A stretch of DNA of 64,000 nt. It comes from Arthrobacter sp. NtRootA1 (GTDB lineage Bacteria; Actinomycetota; Actinomycetes; Actinomycetales; Micrococcaceae). The notes below the pieces were generated by a model. That model was not told the origin of the DNA. It did not search any database and saw nothing but the letters and a program-made list of their open reading frames with translations. The stretch lies in the NCBI RefSeq assembly GCF_019976975.1, contig NZ_AP024630.1, positions 4,278,001 to 4,342,000 on the forward strand, read 5' to 3'. Of the stretch, positions 29,248 to 37,933 are shown piece after piece (positions within the stretch are counted from its first letter, which is position 1; every line of letters starts with the position of its first letter). The position numbers and the translations under genes are program-made.

Positions 29248-31464
29248 ATGCAGCACGAATTTCTCGGCCGCATCGGCACCACAGTTGCCGAATCCGAGGC
29301 TTGGTGGCCCGAGCAGCACGGAGCCAACAGCTCACAACCCAACATTCTCATGGTCATCCTTGATGACACGGGATGGTCCGATTTTGGCTGCTTCGGCTCG
29401 GAAATCAACACTCCCGCAATCGATGGACTGGCCGGGCAGGGACTCAGGTACACCAATTTCCACGTCACGCCGCTGTGCTCTCCCACAAGGGCCAGCCTGC
29501 TCACGGGCCGCAACAACCACTCCGTGGGCATGCGCTTCCTGGCCGATGCGGATACCGGCTTCCCCAACTCCCGTGGCTGCGTTCGTCCCGACGTGCCGAT
29601 GCTCCCGGAGCTCCTCCGAAGCAACGGCTACGGCACCTTCCTTGCCGGCAAGTGGCACTTGGCGCCCCTGAACGAGCTCACCCCCGCCGGCCCTTTCCAC
29701 AACTGGCCCCTGAGCCGCGGGTTCGACCGCTTCTACGGGTTCCTCGACGGCTGCACTGACCAATACTCCCCCGAACTGATTGCCGACAACCACAGCATCC
29801 AGCCGCCCGACCGGGACGGTTACCACCTCAGCGAGGACCTGGCCGAGCAATCAATCCGCTTCCTCAAGGACCACACCACCTACCGGCCACACGCTCCCTT
29901 CTACCTGCAGCTCGCGCTGGGGGCCACACACGCTCCTTTCCAGGCGCCCAAGGAGTACATCGAAAAGTACATCGACGTCTTCACCAAAGGCTGGGACGCC
30001 ACCCGCAGCGATCGGCTGAAGCGGCAAGTGGAACTGGGCGTGGTGCCGGACGGTACAGCGCTGACGGAACGCTTGGCAGAGGTCCGGGCATGGGAGGACT
30101 TGGACAGCACCGAACAGGACGTCTTCACCCACCTACAGGCGGCTTTCGCTGGCTTCCTGGAGCACGCTGATGCCCAGATTGGGCGCGTTGTTGAGGCGCT
30201 GAAGGCCATGGACCTTTACCAGAACACCATCGTCCTGGTGATGTCGGACAACGGAGCTTCCCGCGAAGGCGGCCCCACAGGCGACGTCGATTGCAACGCG
30301 CCGTACTCGGGTGTCCGCAGGCCCGCCGTCGAGCAAGTCAGCTTGCTGCCGAAGCTCGGCGGTCCCCTGGGGGGCGCCCACTATCCCGAGGGTTGGGCCA
30401 TGGCTGGCAACACGCCGTTCCGCCGCTACAAGCAGTTCGTTGACCTTGGCGGCGTGCGTTCGCCGCTGGTCGTTTCCTGGCCCGCGGGGATCAAGAAGGC
30501 CGGAGAAGTCAGAGGCCAGTTCCTGCACGCCATTGACATCATGCCCACCTTGCTGGAGGCCGCGGGCATAGAAACGGATACAACGTTCGACGGCGGATCG
30601 GCAGTTGCGACGTTCGTCGACGCCAAGGCGAAGGAACCCCGCGAAACGCAATTCTGGGAGATGCTCGGCCACCGGGCCATCCGCCAAGGCAACTGGAAAG
30701 CCGTCACAGCCCACGTTCATGGCGAGGACTACAGCCGGGACGACTGGCGCCTGTACAACACCCGGGAAGACTTCGCCGAGGCGCACGACCTCGCAGCCAC
30801 TGAACCGGAACAGCTGCAGGCCTTGCAGGAACTGTGGTGGCAGCAAGCCGAGCGGGTGGGGGCCTTCCCCTTGGATGACCGTACCTTGGTGGAACTGCTC
30901 ACCGCCCGGGGTCCCGCTGGCTTGGTCAATCGCAAGGAGATCGTCTTCCGGCCGGGGCAGAGCCACATTCCCTTGGCCAGCGCGATCACAGGCAGCGACC
31001 GCGCCCTTCAGTTCACCATCCACCTGGACGACTTCAGCCCGGGCATGGAGGGAGTCCTGGTTTCCAGCGGCAACCAGCAAGGCGGCTACGTGCTCTACGT
31101 TCGCAACGATGTCCTGATCTTCGAGCACCATGCTTTGGGCGTCCGGGATGTGGTGAAGTCGGACACTGTGTTGCCCACCGGACCGCAGACCGTGGGCCTA
31201 CGCCTCACTCCAGGGGACGACAAAGCCGCGCTGGCGGAGCTGCTTCACGAGGACGAGGTGGTTGCTGCTACAACCATCAGCGCCACATCCAGCCACCTGT
31301 CATTCTGGGGAATGGACATCGGCTCAGACCCGGTCAGTACGGTTTCCGCGGAGTACGAGGCACCGTTCGCCTTCCCCGAGGCAGCGATGGACCGCGTAGT
31401 GTTGCGGTTCAGGGACACCCCGGACCTCGAGGACCTCGCCGAACTCATTGAATCCACGGAGTAG
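29248..31464 (+). CDS. Type I arylsulfatase (formylglycine-dependent)
   Basis: 738 aa, the long subgroup of about 750 residues. Metal-site DD in VILDDTGWSDFGCFG (~37-51) and the modification motif CSPTRASLLTGR (Cys77, the formylglycine precursor). HLAP region KWHLAPL and the distal metal ligand in SDNGAS follow. No signal peptide, so it is cytosolic and desulfates an imported compound. No formylglycine-generating enzyme is in the window. RBS weak; ATG 29248 fits the family's N-terminus. Confidence 0.92.
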   Translation: MQHEFLGRIGTTVAESEAWWPEQHGANSSQPNILMVILDDTGWSDFGCFGSEINTPAIDGLAGQGLRYTNFHVTPLCSPTRASLLTGRNNHSVGMRFLADADTGFPNSRGCVRPDVPMLPELLRSNGYGTFLAGKWHLAPLNELTPAGPFHNWPLSRGFDRFYGFLDGCTDQYSPELIADNHSIQPPDRDGYHLSEDLAEQSIRFLKDHTTYRPHAPFYLQLALGATHAPFQAPKEYIEKYIDVFTKGWDATRSDRLKRQVELGVVPDGTALTERLAEVRAWEDLDSTEQDVFTHLQAAFAGFLEHADAQIGRVVEALKAMDLYQNTIVLVMSDNGASREGGPTGDVDCNAPYSGVRRPAVEQVSLLPKLGGPLGGAHYPEGWAMAGNTPFRRYKQFVDLGGVRSPLVVSWPAGIKKAGEVRGQFLHAIDIMPTLLEAAGIETDTTFDGGSAVATFVDAKAKEPRETQFWEMLGHRAIRQGNWKAVTAHVHGEDYSRDDWRLYNTREDFAEAHDLAATEPEQLQALQELWWQQAERVGAFPLDDRTLVELLTARGPAGLVNRKEIVFRPGQSHIPLASAITGSDRALQFTIHLDDFSPGMEGVLVSSGNQQGGYVLYVRNDVLIFEHHALGVRDVVKSDTVLPTGPQTVGLRLTPGDDKAALAELLHEDEVVAATTISATSSHLSFWGMDIGSDPVSTVSAEYEAPFAFPEAAMDRVVLRFRDTPDLEDLAELIESTE

Positions 31465-31468
31465 AAAT

Positions 31469-32440
31469 ATGGGACAACTGATTCTTGATGTGGACACCGG
31501 AGTGGACGACGCCCTTGCCCTGATGCTGGCCGCTCGTCACCCGGGCTGGAACCTCCGGGCCGTCACCTGCGTGGCGGGTAACACCAGCCTGGAAGGCGTA
31601 GTCCGCAACACCCTGACGGTCCTCGAAGCCGTCGGCGCAACCAGTGTTCCAGTGGCAGCAGGGGCCGCCAGGCCCCTGCTCGAAGAAACCCGCGACGCCG
31701 GCCACGTCCATGGTGGGGACGGGCTGGCCGATCTTGGCTGGGTACCGTCGGCCAGAAAGCCCGAGGCGATTCACGCCGTCGAGCTTTTACGCCGCGAGAT
31801 TCTGGCGAGTCCTGAGCCTGTTGTCTTGGTGCCGTTGGCCCCGATGACGAACATCGCGCTGTTGCTGCGGACGTACCCCGAAGTCGCGGCGAACATCGGG
31901 CAGATCGTTTTCATGGGCGGTTCAGCGGCCGTGGGCAATGCCTCGCCGGTAGCCGAGTTCAACGTGTGGCACGATCCCGAGGCTGCCCAGATCGTGATCA
32001 GCAGCGGCCTGCCGATCACCATGTACGGACTGGACGTGTTCTATTCCGTGGCGATCGAGGCACTTGACATTGAGCTGCTGAGGGAATCGGACGACGCCGG
32101 ATGCCGCCTGAGCGGTCACCTTCTGACCCATCTGGCGAAGGTCAATGCGGATGACTTCCGGCTGACCTCGCCCGGGTCGGCGGGCATCGGCGACGCTGGT
32201 GCTGTGTGCGCTGTGATTGATCCTGAAGGATTGGTGACCCATCGCCACCGGGTTGAGGTCAGCCTTTCAAACCCTCTGACCCGGGGGCAGACCGTGGTGG
32301 ACCGCAGGACGAAGGCCTCGGAGGCAACGCTCGCGCACGGCTACCTCAGCCGGGACAGCATTGACGTCGCTCTCGGTGTTGACGGACGTCGCTACGCGTC
32401 GCTGTTTCTCGATACCATCAGATCCCATGACGGTAAGTAG
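31469..32440 (+). CDS. Inosine-uridine preferring nucleoside hydrolase family protein
   Basis: 323 aa from ATG 31469 (GGAG upstream). N-terminal Ca-binding DVDTGVDDALALML is the family signature; NTSLEGVVRNTLTVLE and the central PLAPMTNIALLLR and FMGGSA strands also match, and the distal Asp lies in VCAVIDPE. Hydrolyses N-ribosyl bonds to base plus ribose. Its position between an arylsulfatase and a LacI gene is unusual and suggests a sulfated nucleoside-like substrate. Confidence 0.92.
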   Translation: MGQLILDVDTGVDDALALMLAARHPGWNLRAVTCVAGNTSLEGVVRNTLTVLEAVGATSVPVAAGAARPLLEETRDAGHVHGGDGLADLGWVPSARKPEAIHAVELLRREILASPEPVVLVPLAPMTNIALLLRTYPEVAANIGQIVFMGGSAAVGNASPVAEFNVWHDPEAAQIVISSGLPITMYGLDVFYSVAIEALDIELLRESDDAGCRLSGHLLTHLAKVNADDFRLTSPGSAGIGDAGAVCAVIDPEGLVTHRHRVEVSLSNPLTRGQTVVDRRTKASEATLAHGYLSRDSIDVALGVDGRRYASLFLDTIRSHDGK

Positions 32441-33452
32441 CGCGGCGCCAGCAACCATGCTCGATGTGGCGCGGGCGGCCGGCGTCTCCCGCGCTACAGT
32501 TTCGCGTGTTTTTACAGCGCCATCTTCTGTTGCAGAGGAGACGCGCACCAAGGTGATGGACGCCGTCGCGCAGCTGAACTATGTGCTGAACAGCGCGGCC
32601 CGCAGCCTACGCAGCGGTCGTTCCAACACCATCGCGCTGTTGGTGGGCGACATCGCCCAGCCCTTCCACAGCCAGCTCGCCAAGGCTGTTGCCCACGCCG
32701 CTGAAGGGCGCGGATACAGCGTCCTTCTCTGCGACCTGGACCACAGCATCACCCGTCTGGAGCGGCTTCTCGAATCCCTGCCTCTGCAGGGTGTTGACGG
32801 GGTCATTCTGGCAACGGGTGACGACATCGATACCGACGCCGTGCGGGCTGCGATCCGCGAAGCCGAGGAGCGCGATACGAAGGTCCTGCTCGGCACTCCC
32901 CAGCTGGCCGGGATCGCGACACTGGTCATGACCACGGATTACGAATCCGTGGCCTATCAAGCCACCAAGCACCTGCTGGACCAGGAACGATGGCCGGTTG
33001 CCCTGCTGGGCGGGGGTGCGTCGTCGGTCCTTTCTCCGCTCCTGAAGCAGGGCTATCTGCGGGCCTGTTCAGAGGCCGGGCGCTCAGAGGCCGACGCCAT
33101 ACTCGCCGTGACGGAGTACAGCACGGACGCCGCCCGCGCTGCGACACAGGGCTTGCTCTCCGGCCCCGTCCGCCCGGAAGGCATTGTGGCCTCCAGCGTA
33201 TCCGTAGCTTTGGGGGCAATGTCCGCACTGGCCGACGCCGGCTTGGGAACCCCGGGGCAAATCGGTCTGGTGGCCTGCGAAGAAGTCCTGCTGGCTGAGC
33301 AATTGCGGCCCAGGCTGACGACTGTGGGCACCAAACTCGACCTTCAGGGCGCTGCAATGGCGGACGCGTTGATCGATGCCATCCAGGGCAATTCCGCCGA
33401 GAGCCGTGATTGGGTGCCCCAGTTGAATCTCCGGGAATCCAGCGCCCGCTAA
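32427..33452 (+). CDS. LacI family regulator of the sulfatase/nucleoside hydrolase operon
   Basis: 341 aa. HTH at ~10-32 (MLDVARAAGVSRATVSRVF) and hinge helix NSAARSLRSGRS, then the periplasmic-binding-like effector domain. ATG 32427 overlaps the nucleoside hydrolase gene by 14 bp, so it is the last gene of the operon. Likely binds the twin TGAGATCGATCCCA operators at 27770 and 27814; a nucleoside or sugar is a plausible effector. Confidence 0.9.
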   Translation: MTVSSAAPATMLDVARAAGVSRATVSRVFTAPSSVAEETRTKVMDAVAQLNYVLNSAARSLRSGRSNTIALLVGDIAQPFHSQLAKAVAHAAEGRGYSVLLCDLDHSITRLERLLESLPLQGVDGVILATGDDIDTDAVRAAIREAEERDTKVLLGTPQLAGIATLVMTTDYESVAYQATKHLLDQERWPVALLGGGASSVLSPLLKQGYLRACSEAGRSEADAILAVTEYSTDAARAATQGLLSGPVRPEGIVASSVSVALGAMSALADAGLGTPGQIGLVACEEVLLAEQLRPRLTTVGTKLDLQGAAMADALIDAIQGNSAESRDWVPQLNLRESSAR

Positions 33453-33455
33453 ACA

Positions 33456-33520
33456 GCAACGCGGGGTCACTTACGGCCCATGTTTGCTGTGAACATGGGC
33501 CGCAAGTGACCCCGCGTTGC
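33456..33520. terminator. Long dispersed palindrome, copy 1
   Basis: 29-bp arms (one starts GCAACGCGGGGTCACTTACG) with a single mismatch around a 7-base loop, between the convergent lacI and paaZ genes. The left arm recurs base for base at 52352. Acts plausibly as a bidirectional terminator and is a repeated element. Confidence 0.85.
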
Positions 33521-33533
33521 TTCTAAGTTGGGG

Positions 33534-35633
33534 TTACTTTTCCACGAGGGTCAGGACGTCGTACGTTGCTACGATTTCATCGTTCTGGTTGGTGAGCACG
33601 GCGTCCCAGGCAACCTCGCCGTATTCGTCAGTCTCGCGGGGAGTGATCTTCTTCGCGGTCAACGTGACGCGGATGGAGTCGCCGGCAGCCACTGGGGTGA
33701 TGAAGCGCAGGTTCTCCAGGCCGTAGTTGGCCAGAACGGGACCCGGCGCGGGCTCAACGAACAACCCGGCAGCCCAGCTCAGGAGCAGGTAGCCATGCGC
33801 GACGATGCCCGGGAAGAACGGGTTGGCCTCGGCTGCTTCCTGGTTGGTGTGGGCGTAGAACGTATCGCCCGTGGAGTTGGCGAAGGCCGTGATGTCCTCG
33901 AGGGTCACCTGGCGCAGATCGGAACGAACGGCGTCGCCGATCCTCAGCGTCGAGAGGTGCTTCCGGAAAGGGTGCTCGCCTTCGGTTTCCACCGTGAAGT
34001 TGCGGTCGGCGCCCGTGTGCCATTGACCGGTGACGGCGGTGAGCATGTTCGGCGAGCCCTGGATGGCAGTGCGCTGCATGTGGTGCAGGACCGAGCGGAT
34101 ACCGCCCAATTCTTCGCCGCCACCTGCGCGGCCGGGACCGCCGTGGACCAGGTGCGGTACGGGCGAGCCGTGGCCGGTGGAGGAACGGGCGTCCTCGCGG
34201 TTGAGCATGTGGACGCGACCGTGATGCGCTGCGATTCCGAGTACCAGCTGCTGTGCCACGGAAGGATCGTTGGTGCACACGGACGCCACCAACGAGCCCG
34301 AGCCCTTGGCAGCGAGGCGGATGGCGTCGGCGAGATCCGAGTATCCGATCACCGAGGAGACGGGGCCGAAAGCTTCAAGCGAGTGGACTTCTTCGGCTTC
34401 CGCGTCGGCCCAGCTGAGGAGCACAGGAGACATGAACGCTCCGTCCTCCACGACCCCCACTGTGCCGCCAACCGAGGTGACCGACGGCGAATCGAGGGAT
34501 CCGTACGCAAGCTCACCACCGGCGTCGAGCATTGACTGAACGGCCGCACGAACGTCCGCGAGCTGCTCCAGCGAAGCCAACGCGCCCATGGTGACGCCCT
34601 CGGCACGAGGATCACCAACCACCACGCGCTCGTTGATGCGCGCTCCGATGGCTGCGGCGACCTCGGAGGTGAGTTCCTTGGGGACGAGCACGCGGCGGAT
34701 GGCGGTGCACTTCTGGCCGGCTTTGACGGTCATTTCGGTGACGACAGCCCGGACAAACGCGTCGAACTCCGGAGTGCCGGGAACGGCGTCGGGGCCAAGG
34801 ATCGCGGCGTTCAGCGAGTCGGTTTCGCACGTGAAACGGACGCCACCCTGGACCACGTTGCGATGGCCCTTCAAGGAGTTGGCAGTAGACGCCGAGCCCG
34901 TGAAGGAGACGAGGTCGCGGTAATCCAGTTCGTCCAGGATGGTCCGGGCAGACCCGGAAATCAGCTGAAGGGAGCCCGCGGGCAGGATGCCGGACTCGAC
35001 GATCGCCTTGACGGCGGCAGCTGCAACGTAACCCGTCGGCGTGGCCGGCTTGACGATGGTTGGAACGCCGGCCAGGAAGGCGGGCGCGAACTTCTCCAAC
35101 ATGCCCCAGACCGGGAAATTGAAGGCGTTGATCTGGACCGCAACACCAGGAATACGCGTGTAGATGTGCTCACCGGCGAATGATCCGTCCTTGGACAGCA
35201 CCTCCATTGGGCCGTCCACCACAACCTGCGAGTTGGGCAGTTCACGGCGCCCCTTGGATCCGAAGGTGAAGAGCACACCGATGCCGCCGTCGATGTCGAT
35301 CATGTTGTCGATCTTGGTGGCGCCGGACTGCGACGAGGACTCATACAGCTCTTCACGCTGGCCGTTGAGGTACATGGCAAGCTCTTTGAGCCTGAGCGCG
35401 CGCTGGTGGAAAGTCAGCTTGCCAAGTTCCGCTTGGCCCGTGGTGCGGCCATGATTTACGACGGCGGCAAAGTCCAGTCCGTCGGTGCTGACGTTGGCCA
35501 GGACTTCTCCGGTGCTGGCATCACGGACCGGGACGGTTTTGGCATCAGGAGCGGGCGTCCACCAGGCATCCTGGACATAGCTGGGGACGGTTGCAACGGC
35601 TGTGGTTTCCGGGGCGACTGCGGTAGTGGTCAT
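33534..35633 (-). CDS. paaZ: Bifunctional oxepin-CoA hydrolase / semialdehyde dehydrogenase PaaZ
   Basis: 699 aa from ATG 35633. N-terminal aldehyde dehydrogenase (~1-530) with Glu270 in FTCETDS and nucleophile Cys309 in AGQKCTAIRR; it oxidises the ring-opened semialdehyde. C-terminal MaoC hydratase (~555-699) with FFPGIVAHGYLLLS; it hydrolyses oxepin-CoA. Length and two-domain order match PaaZ of E. coli. Transcribed alone from a promoter bearing a PaaR-type palindrome at 35699. Confidence 0.95.
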   Translation of the reverse strand: MTTTAVAPETTAVATVPSYVQDAWWTPAPDAKTVPVRDASTGEVLANVSTDGLDFAAVVNHGRTTGQAELGKLTFHQRALRLKELAMYLNGQREELYESSSQSGATKIDNMIDIDGGIGVLFTFGSKGRRELPNSQVVVDGPMEVLSKDGSFAGEHIYTRIPGVAVQINAFNFPVWGMLEKFAPAFLAGVPTIVKPATPTGYVAAAAVKAIVESGILPAGSLQLISGSARTILDELDYRDLVSFTGSASTANSLKGHRNVVQGGVRFTCETDSLNAAILGPDAVPGTPEFDAFVRAVVTEMTVKAGQKCTAIRRVLVPKELTSEVAAAIGARINERVVVGDPRAEGVTMGALASLEQLADVRAAVQSMLDAGGELAYGSLDSPSVTSVGGTVGVVEDGAFMSPVLLSWADAEAEEVHSLEAFGPVSSVIGYSDLADAIRLAAKGSGSLVASVCTNDPSVAQQLVLGIAAHHGRVHMLNREDARSSTGHGSPVPHLVHGGPGRAGGGEELGGIRSVLHHMQRTAIQGSPNMLTAVTGQWHTGADRNFTVETEGEHPFRKHLSTLRIGDAVRSDLRQVTLEDITAFANSTGDTFYAHTNQEAAEANPFFPGIVAHGYLLLSWAAGLFVEPAPGPVLANYGLENLRFITPVAAGDSIRVTLTAKKITPRETDEYGEVAWDAVLTNQNDEIVATYDVLTLVEK

Positions 35634-35698
35634 CGTCGACGGGTCCTTCCAAGGCACGTGAAATCGGCTCGGTCATTGGGTCTGCGGGACCGCAAACA

Positions 35699-35720
35699 TT
35701 ACTGACCGGCCGTTCGGTAA
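35699..35720. promoter_or_regulatory. Candidate PaaR operator 3 (paaZ promoter)
   Basis: Halves TTACTGACCG and CGTTCGGTAA around GC; 66 bp upstream of the paaZ start. The right half is the consensus also seen, with changes, at the three other paa operators. Confidence 0.78.
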
Positions 35721-35774
35721 TATATACAGGGTACATGAATGCCCGGAGGAGTACAGCAGCAATTTTCGCGACGC

Positions 35775-35850
35775 TCTCTCACATACCGCCCCATTTGGGC
35801 CATCGTTCTCTCACATACCGCCCGGTTCGGGCCATCCTTCTCTCACATCA
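35775..35850. repeat. Array C of the 32-bp repeat
   Basis: Units at 35775 and 35807 (32 bp each) and a partial at 35839, all beginning TCTCTCACAT. Tails contain a small palindrome each (GCCCCATTTGGGC and GCCCGGTTCGGGC). The partial unit reaches into the stop codon of the phosphatase gene. Same orientation as array A. Confidence 0.88.
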
Positions 35851-36552
35851 CCGCAGCTTGGCGCGGATCGCCGCCACTTCTGCGTCCGTGACTCCATTCC
35901 GCGCCAGGAACGATTCGACATCCAGCGAACCCAAGAATGTCCGCACGCCCGCACGTTTGTGCTCCAACCAGGCCTCAAACTCATCGTCCGAAAGGTAGGG
36001 ATCGTGCGCATGCGGTGCCCCGTGGGTTCGGTGCCGTTCATTAATCCCCCGGGCCGCAAGTTCGTAGCCGCGCAGGATTTCGTCATCACCTATACCGGCT
36101 AAACGTTGCAACATGAGTGCGATCACCCCGCTGCGATCCCTGCCGGCCGAGCAGTGAATCACAACCTTGCCAGGCGCGGCCGCGATGGCTTTGAAGACCG
36201 CCGCAACCTTTCCCGCAAACAGCCTCACATAGTCGCCATACTGTGCCGGATCCTTCAGATACGGGCCGAAGAGCTCGCCGAAATGGCTATGGCCAGGGTC
36301 CTCCGTGGGGCAATGTACGACGTCGATCCGAGCCTTCACGTCGTCCGGCACCTCGGGATCGGTGTCGCGTTGCCGCCGCTCGCCCGAGGCGCGCAGATCG
36401 ATGACAGTGCGGACGCCGTCGTCGTACATTTGGCGCCAGCCGACTTCGGTAACCCACTCGTGGCGACCCATCCTGTACACGTCCCCCGCGATCCGCCAAG
36501 CGTTCACAGCGCCATCCCAGTGGACGCCTAACTGCGGAGCTGTCCCATCCAT
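35848..36552 (-). CDS. PtpB-type tyrosine/dual-specificity protein phosphatase
   Basis: 234 aa. P-loop HCSAGRDRSG (HCX5R) at ~144-153, with the N-terminal NAWRIAGDVYRMGR and VIDLRASGER segments of tyrosine-phosphatase family 3, to which mycobacterial PtpB belongs. No signal peptide is visible. The substrate may be phosphoproteins or phosphoinositides. It is the only gene between arrays C and D; its stop codon overlaps array C. Confidence 0.88.
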   Translation of the reverse strand: MDGTAPQLGVHWDGAVNAWRIAGDVYRMGRHEWVTEVGWRQMYDDGVRTVIDLRASGERRQRDTDPEVPDDVKARIDVVHCPTEDPGHSHFGELFGPYLKDPAQYGDYVRLFAGKVAAVFKAIAAAPGKVVIHCSAGRDRSGVIALMLQRLAGIGDDEILRGYELAARGINERHRTHGAPHAHDPYLSDDEFEAWLEHKRAGVRTFLGSLDVESFLARNGVTDAEVAAIRAKLR

Positions 36553-36581
36553 AGGAGCCAGCTAAGCACATTCGTCCGCAG

Positions 36582-36662
36582 TGATGTGAGAGAAGAACCG
36601 CCCAAAAGCCGCTGGACGTGAGAGAGGAACCGCCCAAAAGCCGGTGGATGTGAGAGAGGGAC
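36582..36662. repeat. Array D of the 32-bp repeat, inverted relative to array C
   Basis: Three units with GATGTGAGAGA or GACGTGAGAGA at about 36582, 36614 and 36646. Tails read roughly ACCGCCCAAAAGCCG. Opposite orientation to array C, so the phosphatase gene is bracketed exactly as the VOC gene is by A and B. Confidence 0.87.
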
Positions 36663-36709
36663 GGATTGGTGGTATTGCGCGGCGCAAGTGACTCATGTCA
36701 TACTCGTTC

Positions 36710-36735
36710 TCGATGCGCATCGACGATACGTATCG
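36710..36735. promoter_or_regulatory. LacI-type operator pair in front of the ABC-operon regulator
   Basis: TCGATGCGCATCGA (36710-36723) is directly followed by CGATACGTATCG (36724-36735); both are perfect palindromes. Matching sites occur at 37857, before the binding-protein gene. Suggests autoregulation. Confidence 0.78.
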
Positions 36736-36795
36736 ACGATTGGCAGAAGCCGTCAAAAAGTACCCCTTCAGCAGAGAGCGCAAGGAGGCCAGGAC

Positions 36796-37818
36796 ATGCC
36801 CACCAGCAAGGACGTTGCCCAGGCCGCCGGCGTTGCGCAGAGCACGGTTTCCTATGTTCTTAGCGGCAAGCGACCCATCTCCGAGAAGACGCGGAAAAAG
36901 GTAGAGGACGCCATCCAGCAGCTGACCTACCAGCCAAATGCCGGAGCCCGCGCGCTTGCCAGTCGCCGGACTCGCGTGATCGGCCTCGTCATCCCGTTCA
37001 TCCCGGAGCTGCACATGGCATCGATCATGGAGTTCGTCTCCGTGATCGCCAACACCGCCCGCCTCTATGACCACGACATCCTGCTGGTCACCGAGGACGA
37101 GGGCGCACCGGGGCTGCAGCGTGTTGTGGGACAGCAAATCTGCGACGGCCTGATCCTTATGCAAGTGGAAGGCGACGACGAACGCCTCCCGGTAGTCCGC
37201 AGCCTTCACGTTCCAGTGGTGCTGATCGGCATCCCGCATGATCCTTCCGGGTTGGTTTGCATTGATGCCGACTTTGAAATGGCCGGCGAACAGTGCGTGC
37301 AGGACCTGGCAGCCGCTGGCCACACCGTAATCTCCGTCCTGGATTGGCAGCCGGAAGTGGTCGACCGCCACGTGAACTACGTGGAGCGCTTCATGTCCGG
37401 CACCAACAAGGCCGCGGAGACCCTCGGCGTAAAAGTGCTGCACCTGCCCGGCGGAACTGATCGCGAGGTTATCGGCGAATCCGTGGACAAAGCCTTGGCG
37501 GAGACCACTGGAGTACCTGCCTTTATCGCTCCGGACGGCACCGTTCAGGACGTTCTTCGACGCGTCCTCACCAGCCGCGGCCTGACGCCCGGTACGGATG
37601 TCTCTGTCATCGGTAGTGCCTCCCCCACCCTGGCTGAGCTACAGCCCATCCCACTTTCCACCATTGACCTCCGCCCGGCCGAAGTATCCCGCCGTGCGGT
37701 GAAGATTATTTGCGATCTCCTCGAAGCCGAGAACCAGGGACCAACCGAATCCCTGGAATTGGTACCCACGGTCATTACGCACCGTGCCAGCACGCTCCGT
37801 CCACCCCACGGCAGCTAA
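36796..37818 (+). CDS. LacI family regulator of the ABC sugar/ThuA operon
   Basis: 340 aa from ATG 36796 with AAGGAGG upstream; the frame extends 36 codons further across the operators. HTH TSKDVAQAAGVAQSTVSYVL at the N-terminus, hinge NAGARALASRR, then the ligand domain. Clusters with CGATRCGYATCG-type palindromes at its own promoter and before the transport genes. The effector is probably the sugar handled by the downstream operon. Confidence 0.9.
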   Translation: MPTSKDVAQAAGVAQSTVSYVLSGKRPISEKTRKKVEDAIQQLTYQPNAGARALASRRTRVIGLVIPFIPELHMASIMEFVSVIANTARLYDHDILLVTEDEGAPGLQRVVGQQICDGLILMQVEGDDERLPVVRSLHVPVVLIGIPHDPSGLVCIDADFEMAGEQCVQDLAAAGHTVISVLDWQPEVVDRHVNYVERFMSGTNKAAETLGVKVLHLPGGTDREVIGESVDKALAETTGVPAFIAPDGTVQDVLRRVLTSRGLTPGTDVSVIGSASPTLAELQPIPLSTIDLRPAEVSRRAVKIICDLLEAENQGPTESLELVPTVITHRASTLRPPHGS

Positions 37819-37856
37819 ACCCTCTCAAAGCACCCTGCATTACAGTTTCCGAATTT

Positions 37857-37884
37857 ATCGATACGCATCGTCGATACGCATCGA
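37857..37884. promoter_or_regulatory. Tandem LacI-type operators before the ABC operon
   Basis: Two adjacent near-palindromes based on TCGATACGCATCGA, the same motif as upstream of the lacI gene at 36710. They lie about 50 bp before the binding-protein ATG. Confidence 0.78.
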
Positions 37885-37921
37885 TAATCACACCCAGAAA
37901 ATCGATAATCACACCCAGAAA
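37880..37921. repeat. Perfect 21-bp tandem duplication
   Basis: Two identical adjacent 21-bp units (37880-37900, 37901-37921), each starting ATCGATAATC. They overlap the second operator and end just before the AAAGGA ribosome-binding site, adding an extra operator half-site and 21 bp to the leader. Confidence 0.92.
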
Positions 37922-37933
37922 AAGGAACAGACA

